Assembly (NCBI GenBank): GCA_905201685.1
Contig: CAJKOW010000038.1
Location: forward strand, 1 to 18,564
Reading direction: 5' to 3'
DNA: 18,564 nt
Source of the DNA: an uncultured Bacteroides sp.
GTDB taxonomy: Bacteria; Bacteroidota; Bacteroidia; Bacteroidales; Bacteroidaceae
Both the position numbers and the translations under genes were made by a program. The notes beneath the pieces were generated by a model. It was not told the origin of the DNA. It was given only the letters and a program-made list of their open reading frames with translations, and did not search any database. Positions 15,190-18,564 of this stretch are shown here, one piece after another. The first letter of the stretch is position 1. Each line of letters begins with the position of its first letter.

Positions 15190-15213
15190 GGAATACCTAT
15201 ATATAGTTATTCC
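15190..15213. promoter_or_regulatory. Near-perfect 24-bp palindrome, candidate operator
   Basis: Two 12-base half-sites with one mismatched pair (ends GGAATA...TATTCC, core CTATATATAG) are centred at 15201/15202. They end five bases before the -33 box of the small membrane protein gene. They lie in the divergent region between the sigma operon and the receptor operon. Size, symmetry and position fit a dimeric regulator's site. Confidence 0.6.
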
Positions 15214-15218
15214 TGAAG

Positions 15219-15250
15219 TTTGTTTACTAGCATAAATAGCCTTATCTTTG
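15219..15250 (+). promoter_or_regulatory. Consensus Bacteroides promoter of the histidine-rich protein/TonB receptor unit
   Basis: TTTG (15219-15222), a 20-base spacer and TATCTTTG (15243-15250) match the Bacteroides -33/-7 consensus exactly. Transcription should start near 15256-15258, giving a leader of about 45 bases to the ATG at 15302. Confidence 0.85.
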
Positions 15251-15301
15251 CGCCTTCAAATTTAATCATATAAATCTTCTTTGGAGAAGTTGCGTCGCAT
15301 C

Positions 15302-15619
15302 ATGAAGTTCTTTCTTCCCCTGTTGTTCTTGATGTATTGGGGAGGAATCACACTGTTCAACCACTCGCATGTGGTGAACGGGGTTATTATTGTGCACTCG
15401 CATCCCTTCCAAGCCAATCATCAGCATACGCCGGATCAGGCCGAGACGATATTTTTTCTGGGCCATTATACCGCTTCTTCGCTTCCGTCGTTGCTGACTG
15501 CCGTTTCCTGTTTCTTGGTTTTGCTGAACGTATTGGCGGTGCCCCGTGTGGTACGGCTTTGTCTGTCGCGACAGGAAAACGGCCTTCGTTTGCGTGCCCC
15601 TCCCGTTTGTGTCTTCTGA
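15302..15619 (+). CDS. Small membrane protein with a histidine-rich periplasmic loop
   Basis: No named family is recognised. I use ATG 15302 (105 residues) and not an in-frame TTG at 15281, because MKFFLPLLFLMYWGG makes a normal membrane start. Helix 1 spans about 3-19, and helix 2 about 60-80. The loop between them carries seven histidines: H21, H23, H32, H34, H40, H42 and H55 (HSH, HSH and HQH clusters). Basic residues after helix 2 (R82, R85, R90) place the loop in the periplasm by the positive-inside rule. The last 15 residues are basic and proline-rich. It has a consensus promoter and precedes the TonB receptor on the same strand, 325 bases away. A periplasmic metal-binding or sensing role, for example zinc, copper or iron, is inferred from the histidines. 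Confidence 0.75.
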   Translation: MKFFLPLLFLMYWGGITLFNHSHVVNGVIIVHSHPFQANHQHTPDQAETIFFLGHYTASSLPSLLTAVSCFLVLLNVLAVPRVVRLCLSRQENGLRLRAPPVCVF

Positions 15620-15738
15620 CTGACGCTATTTATATTTGTATGACCGGTAGGTGTGTCATGAATTCACTGCGGATTAGTTGAAAGCATCTACCCTTTTCCT
15701 CATTATTTTATTTATGTTTCGTATGTAATACTTCCTTG

Positions 15739-15896
15739 GAAGTTACGAAGTTATAGAAGTTATCACTCCGCTTTGCTCTGTTAGAAGTTAAAGCCGATGG
15801 TCTTGCAAAAGGGAAATTGGCAGTATCAGGTCTATTGGCCTTTAACTTCTAAGCCCACCATAGTGGGCGATAACTTCTTCTAACTCCTTTAACTCC
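15739..15896. repeat. GAAGTTA repeat cluster with two hairpins
   Basis: Four GAAGTTA units lie in plus orientation (15739, 15747, 15756, 15784). Two TAACTTC units (15843, 15871) and two TAACTCC variants (15881, 15890) lie in reverse. The inner pair forms a perfect 13-bp inverted repeat (15781-15793 with 15840-15852). A separate hairpin GCCCAC-CATA-GTGGGC sits at 15853-15868. The element fills most of the 325-base gap between the histidine-rich protein and the TonB receptor. It resembles dispersed Bacteroides intergenic repeats and may attenuate or stabilise a shared transcript. Confidence 0.75.
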
Positions 15897-15944
15897 TGTA
15901 AGTTTTGCACTTGCGAAACTTAAGTTACTCATTATAGAAGACAC

Positions 15945-18245
15945 ATGAAAACGTATATTTTTCTTGTGGTGGCGGTGCTTTATGCACTGTTGCCTGCCAC
16001 AACCTTTGCTGAAGACTTGAACAGATCGGATGCCAACATCGTAGGGCATGTACTTGAGAAACATTCCAAAGAACACTTATCCTATATCTCCGTTTCACTG
16101 AAAGGTACCACCATCGGTACGCTGACCGACGGAACAGGACACTATTTCCTGAAGAATCTGCCTGAGGGGCATTTTACGCTGCAGGTCAGTGCAGTGGGCT
16201 ATAAGACCCTGACACGCGATGTCGTACTGAAGAAAGGCGTCACGCTGGAAGAAAACTTCGAACTGGAAGAAGACCTCGTGGCATTGGATGGGGTAGTGGT
16301 GACTGCCAACCGCAGCGAGACGACCCGTCGTCTGGCTCCTACGCTGGTCAATGTCATGGACTTCAAGCTGTTCGAGCAGACCAACTCGACTACGTTGTCA
16401 CAGGGGCTGAACTTCCAGCCGGGTGTACGGGTAGAGAACAACTGCCAGAACTGTGGTTTCCAGCAAGTACGCATCAACGGCCTTGACGGTCCTTATACGC
16501 AGATACTGATAGACTCGCGCCCCGTGTTCAGCGCGTTGGCGGGAGTCTATGGACTGGAACAGATACCGGCCAACATGATCGAGCGGGTGGAAGTGATGCG
16601 TGGAGGCGGTTCGGCCCTGTTTGGCGCATCGGCCATTGCGGGTACCATCAACATCATTACCAAAGAACCGCTGCGTAACTCTGCCCAGTTAGGACATACC
16701 CTTATGGGAGTGGGCGGCCTTTCGGTGTTCGACAACAACACGATCATGAACGCTTCGTTGGTGACCGACGACCATAAGGCAGGCATTTACGTCTTTGGGC
16801 AAAACCGTCAGCGCAGCGGCTTCGATTACGACGGCGACGGTTTCACCGAACTGCCCCAGTTGCGCAATCAGACGGTTGGCTTCCGTTCGTTTCTCAAGAC
16901 GAGCACTTACTCCAAACTGACTTTTGAATACCATCATCTGCAGGAATTCCGCCGGGGTGGCAACTTGCTCGACCGTCCGCCCCACGAGGCCGACATTACC
17001 GAGCAGACCCAGCACAGCATCAACAGCGGAAGTGTGAAGTTCGACTACTTTTCGCCCAATGAAAAGCATCGCATGAACGTCTATGCCTCCATGCAGCACA
17101 TCGACCGCGACAGCTACTACGGTGGCGACCATTCGCTCGACGCCTACGGTGCCACTACCGACCTGACGTGGGTAGTCGGTTCGCAATACGTTTACCACTT
17201 CGACCGTTGCCTCTTCCTGCCTGCCGACCTGACGGGTGGGGTAGAGTACAATCAGGATGCCATGCACGACAACATGTGGGGCTACAACCGTCGCATCGAC
17301 CAGACAGTACGCATCGCCGGTGCTTTCTTGCAGAACGAGTGGAAGAACGACCGATGGAGTTTCCTTGTGGGTGGTCGTCTGGACAAGCACAACCTGATAG
17401 ACCACGTCATCTTCAGTCCGCGCGTCAACCTGCGCTACAATCCTACGGAGAACATCAACCTGCGTGCCGCTTACTCTGTAGGTTTCCGCGCTCCGCAGGC
17501 TTTCGATGAGGATTTGCATGTGGAGAATGTAGGTGGCAACGTGTCCATGATTCAGCTGGCCAATGACCTGCGCGAGGAGAAGTCGCGCAGCTTCAGCCTT
17601 TCGGCCGATATGTACCACCGTTGGGGAGCCTGGCAGGGCAACCTGTTGCTCGAAGGGTTCTATACCGATCTGTCCGACGTATTTGCCCTGCGCGAGATTG
17701 GTACTGAGAACGGCATTCTGAAGAACGAGCGCTACAACGAGAAGGGAGCCCGTGTCTATGGCATGACGTTGGAGGGCAAACTGGCCTGGCTCAGCATGCT
17801 TCAGCTTCAGGCAGGCGTTACCTTGCAAAAGGCCGAGTACAAGGAAGCCCGTCGGTGGAGCGATGACGAGACTGTCCCGTTGGAGAAACGCATCTTCCGT
17901 ACGCCCGACACCTATGGCTACATGACGCTGACTTACAATCCCGTAAAGCCACTGAGCATCGCTCTGTCGGGCACTTATACGGGCAGCATGCTGGTAGAGC
18001 ACCGGGCCGGTTACATCGAGAAAGACCGTGCCGACACTACGCCCGACTTTTGGGAACTGAACCTGAAGGCTGCCTACGACTTCACGCTCTACGGCAACAT
18101 CACCTTGCAAGTGAATGCTGGCGTGCAGAATCTGTTCAATGCTTATCAGAAAGACTTCGACCGCGGCGCAAAGCGTGACTCGGGTTACATTTATGGTCCC
18201 GGCTTGCCTCGTTCCTACTTTGCAGGAGTGAAGATCAGTTACTGA
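15945..18245 (+). CDS. TonB-dependent outer-membrane receptor (carboxypeptidase-regulatory-like domain, CxxC in plug)
   Basis: This 766-residue receptor imports a scarce substrate through the outer membrane using TonB energy. A signal peptide (1-22, TFA before ED) precedes a carboxypeptidase-regulatory-like domain (about 31-110, VGHVLEKHSKEHLSYISVSLKGT). A TonB-box-like segment LDGVVVTA (114-121) and the plug (about 125-240) follow; the plug has RINGLDGPYTQILIDSRP and IERVEVMRGGGSALFGASAIAGTINIIT. C167-QN-C170 in the plug is unusual and could be a disulphide or metal site. The rest is a 22-strand-type beta barrel ending in the aromatic Y766. Size matches metal-complex, haem or cobalamin receptors, not the roughly 1000-residue SusC family, and no SusD follows. 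The histidine-rich neighbour suggests a metal substrate. No clear separate promoter was seen; TAAGTTTTG at 15899-15907 is one base too long for a -7 box. Confidence 0.93.
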   Translation: MKTYIFLVVAVLYALLPATTFAEDLNRSDANIVGHVLEKHSKEHLSYISVSLKGTTIGTLTDGTGHYFLKNLPEGHFTLQVSAVGYKTLTRDVVLKKGVTLEENFELEEDLVALDGVVVTANRSETTRRLAPTLVNVMDFKLFEQTNSTTLSQGLNFQPGVRVENNCQNCGFQQVRINGLDGPYTQILIDSRPVFSALAGVYGLEQIPANMIERVEVMRGGGSALFGASAIAGTINIITKEPLRNSAQLGHTLMGVGGLSVFDNNTIMNASLVTDDHKAGIYVFGQNRQRSGFDYDGDGFTELPQLRNQTVGFRSFLKTSTYSKLTFEYHHLQEFRRGGNLLDRPPHEADITEQTQHSINSGSVKFDYFSPNEKHRMNVYASMQHIDRDSYYGGDHSLDAYGATTDLTWVVGSQYVYHFDRCLFLPADLTGGVEYNQDAMHDNMWGYNRRIDQTVRIAGAFLQNEWKNDRWSFLVGGRLDKHNLIDHVIFSPRVNLRYNPTENINLRAAYSVGFRAPQAFDEDLHVENVGGNVSMIQLANDLREEKSRSFSLSADMYHRWGAWQGNLLLEGFYTDLSDVFALREIGTENGILKNERYNEKGARVYGMTLEGKLAWLSMLQLQAGVTLQKAEYKEARRWSDDETVPLEKRIFRTPDTYGYMTLTYNPVKPLSIALSGTYTGSMLVEHRAGYIEKDRADTTPDFWELNLKAAYDFTLYGNITLQVNAGVQNLFNAYQKDFDRGAKRDSGYIYGPGLPRSYFAGVKISY

Positions 18246-18274
18246 TGCGGGCTGGTGAGGAGGTTTATTTTTTC

Positions 18275-18332
18275 GAAGAGTGTGCCGAAACAGGGTATGC
18301 AGCCTTGTTTGCGGTACACTCTTCTTTTTTTT
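18275..18332 (+). terminator. Rho-independent terminator after the TonB receptor
   Basis: The arms GAAGAGTGTGCCG (18275-18287) and CGGTACACTCTTC (18312-18324) pair over 13 positions with one G-U wobble. They are extended inside by AAACA/TGTTT, and eight T residues follow (18325-18332). It lies 29 bases after the receptor stop. Confidence 0.93.
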
Positions 18333-18400
18333 CTTACGTATTACAAGTTATTCTTATGGCTGATTAAGAAACAACAATGGAAGAGCTTGGTTCTGATTGT

Positions 18401-18564
18401 TCATCTGCATTCCCAGTCGCTCACGGTTCCCGTCTCCGACGAAAAGGCTGCACCAATTGCATATACCTTGCGCGGATCGGCAGCATACTCGCGGGCGTAA
18501 CCCTTGTCCGCTATCTGCTGCAGGGCTTCGGCTGCCGTGCCGTCCAACTTGAACTCGAAGATAT
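18401..18564 (-). CDS. AAA-ATPase-like / PD-(D/E)XK nuclease family protein, C-terminal fragment cut by window edge
   Basis: Only the last 53 codons are in the window; the gene enters from the right edge and stops at TGA 18401-18403 on the minus strand. The translated piece starts with FEFKLDG, continues with AAEALQQIADKGYAREYAAD and then VYAIGAAFSSET. This is the C-terminus I recognise from the common Bacteroidota proteins with an N-terminal AAA-ATPase-like domain and a C-terminal PD-(D/E)XK nuclease-like domain. The E-x-K pair in FEFKLDG is the family's active-site E-x-K. The usual length of such proteins is over 500 residues, so most of this one lies beyond the window. Their biological role is not established, although they are often multicopy. 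Confidence 0.85.
   Translation of the reverse strand, partial: IFEFKLDGTAAEALQQIADKGYAREYAADPRKVYAIGAAFSSETGTVSDWECR

Noticed and set aside
15281..15301. TTG extension of the small histidine-rich membrane protein
   Set aside because: Adds charged MEKLRRI before a complete membrane start; ATG 15302 is preferred, although the GGAG at 15283 is somewhat far from it.
15337..15681. 114-codon plus-strand frame overlapping the histidine-rich protein
   Set aside because: Shifted frame of the same region with no membrane pattern or promoter of its own.
15739..15896. CRISPR array
   Set aside because: Repeat units are only 7 bases, occur in both orientations and have no uniform spacers; no cas genes nearby.
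16689..18110. 473-codon open frame on the minus strand opposite the TonB receptor
   Set aside because: Lies entirely inside the receptor gene and shows no signal, motif or domain; typical antisense shadow of a G+C-richer gene.

Overview
The window looks like a chromosome segment from a gut-type Bacteroidota organism, most likely Bacteroides or a close relative. Several promoters match the Bacteroides primary-sigma consensus (TAnnTTTG at -7, in two cases with a TTTG-like -33 box about 20 bases upstream). Shine-Dalgarno sites are mostly weak. The protein families (DUF5056, DUF6249, an M64 peptidase, a carboxypeptidase-regulatory TonB-dependent receptor, an AAA-ATPase/PD-(D/E)XK protein, a double-ExbD TonB motor) are typical of that group. 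No rRNA, tRNA, CRISPR array, insertion sequence or phage gene was seen.

Layout. (1) 51-2438, plus strand: a compact TonB-energising operon of ExbB, a four-helix membrane protein and two ExbD proteins, ending in a strong terminator. (2) 2636-8076, minus strand: a 1399-residue 2-hydroxyacyl-CoA dehydratase activase-related protein, then a TetR regulator 7 bases downstream, then a GNAT acetyltransferase. (3) 8459-10407: a secreted M64-type zinc peptidase (minus) divergent from an Lrp/AsnC regulator (plus), each with its own -7 box. (4) 10434-11738, minus: thyA-folA, the dTMP/folate pair. (5) 12045-13274, minus: an exported phospholipase D/cardiolipin synthase-like protein with a probable TTG start. 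(6) 13459-15012, minus: an overlapping operon of a DUF6249 membrane protein, an ECF sigma factor and a DUF5056 membrane protein that may be an anti-sigma factor. (7) 15302-18245, plus: a small membrane protein with a histidine-rich periplasmic loop, then a TonB-dependent receptor with a CxxC in its plug. This unit has a textbook Bacteroides promoter with a near-perfect 24-bp palindrome beside it. (8) From 18401 to the right edge, minus: the C-terminus of an AAA-ATPase-like/PD-(D/E)XK family protein.

The ExbB/ExbD motor at the left could power the TonB receptor at the right. The receptor and its histidine-rich partner are best explained as a metal or metal-complex uptake unit, but that is inference.

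The intergenic regions carry structured repeats: alternating CTAACTGG inverted repeats (2560-2611), a three-arm inverted repeat with two exclusive pairings (11938-12029), a 12-bp hairpin (13398-13428) and a GAAGTTA repeat cluster (15739-15896). The most unusual gene is the giant activase fusion, which has no separate dehydratase subunits in the window.
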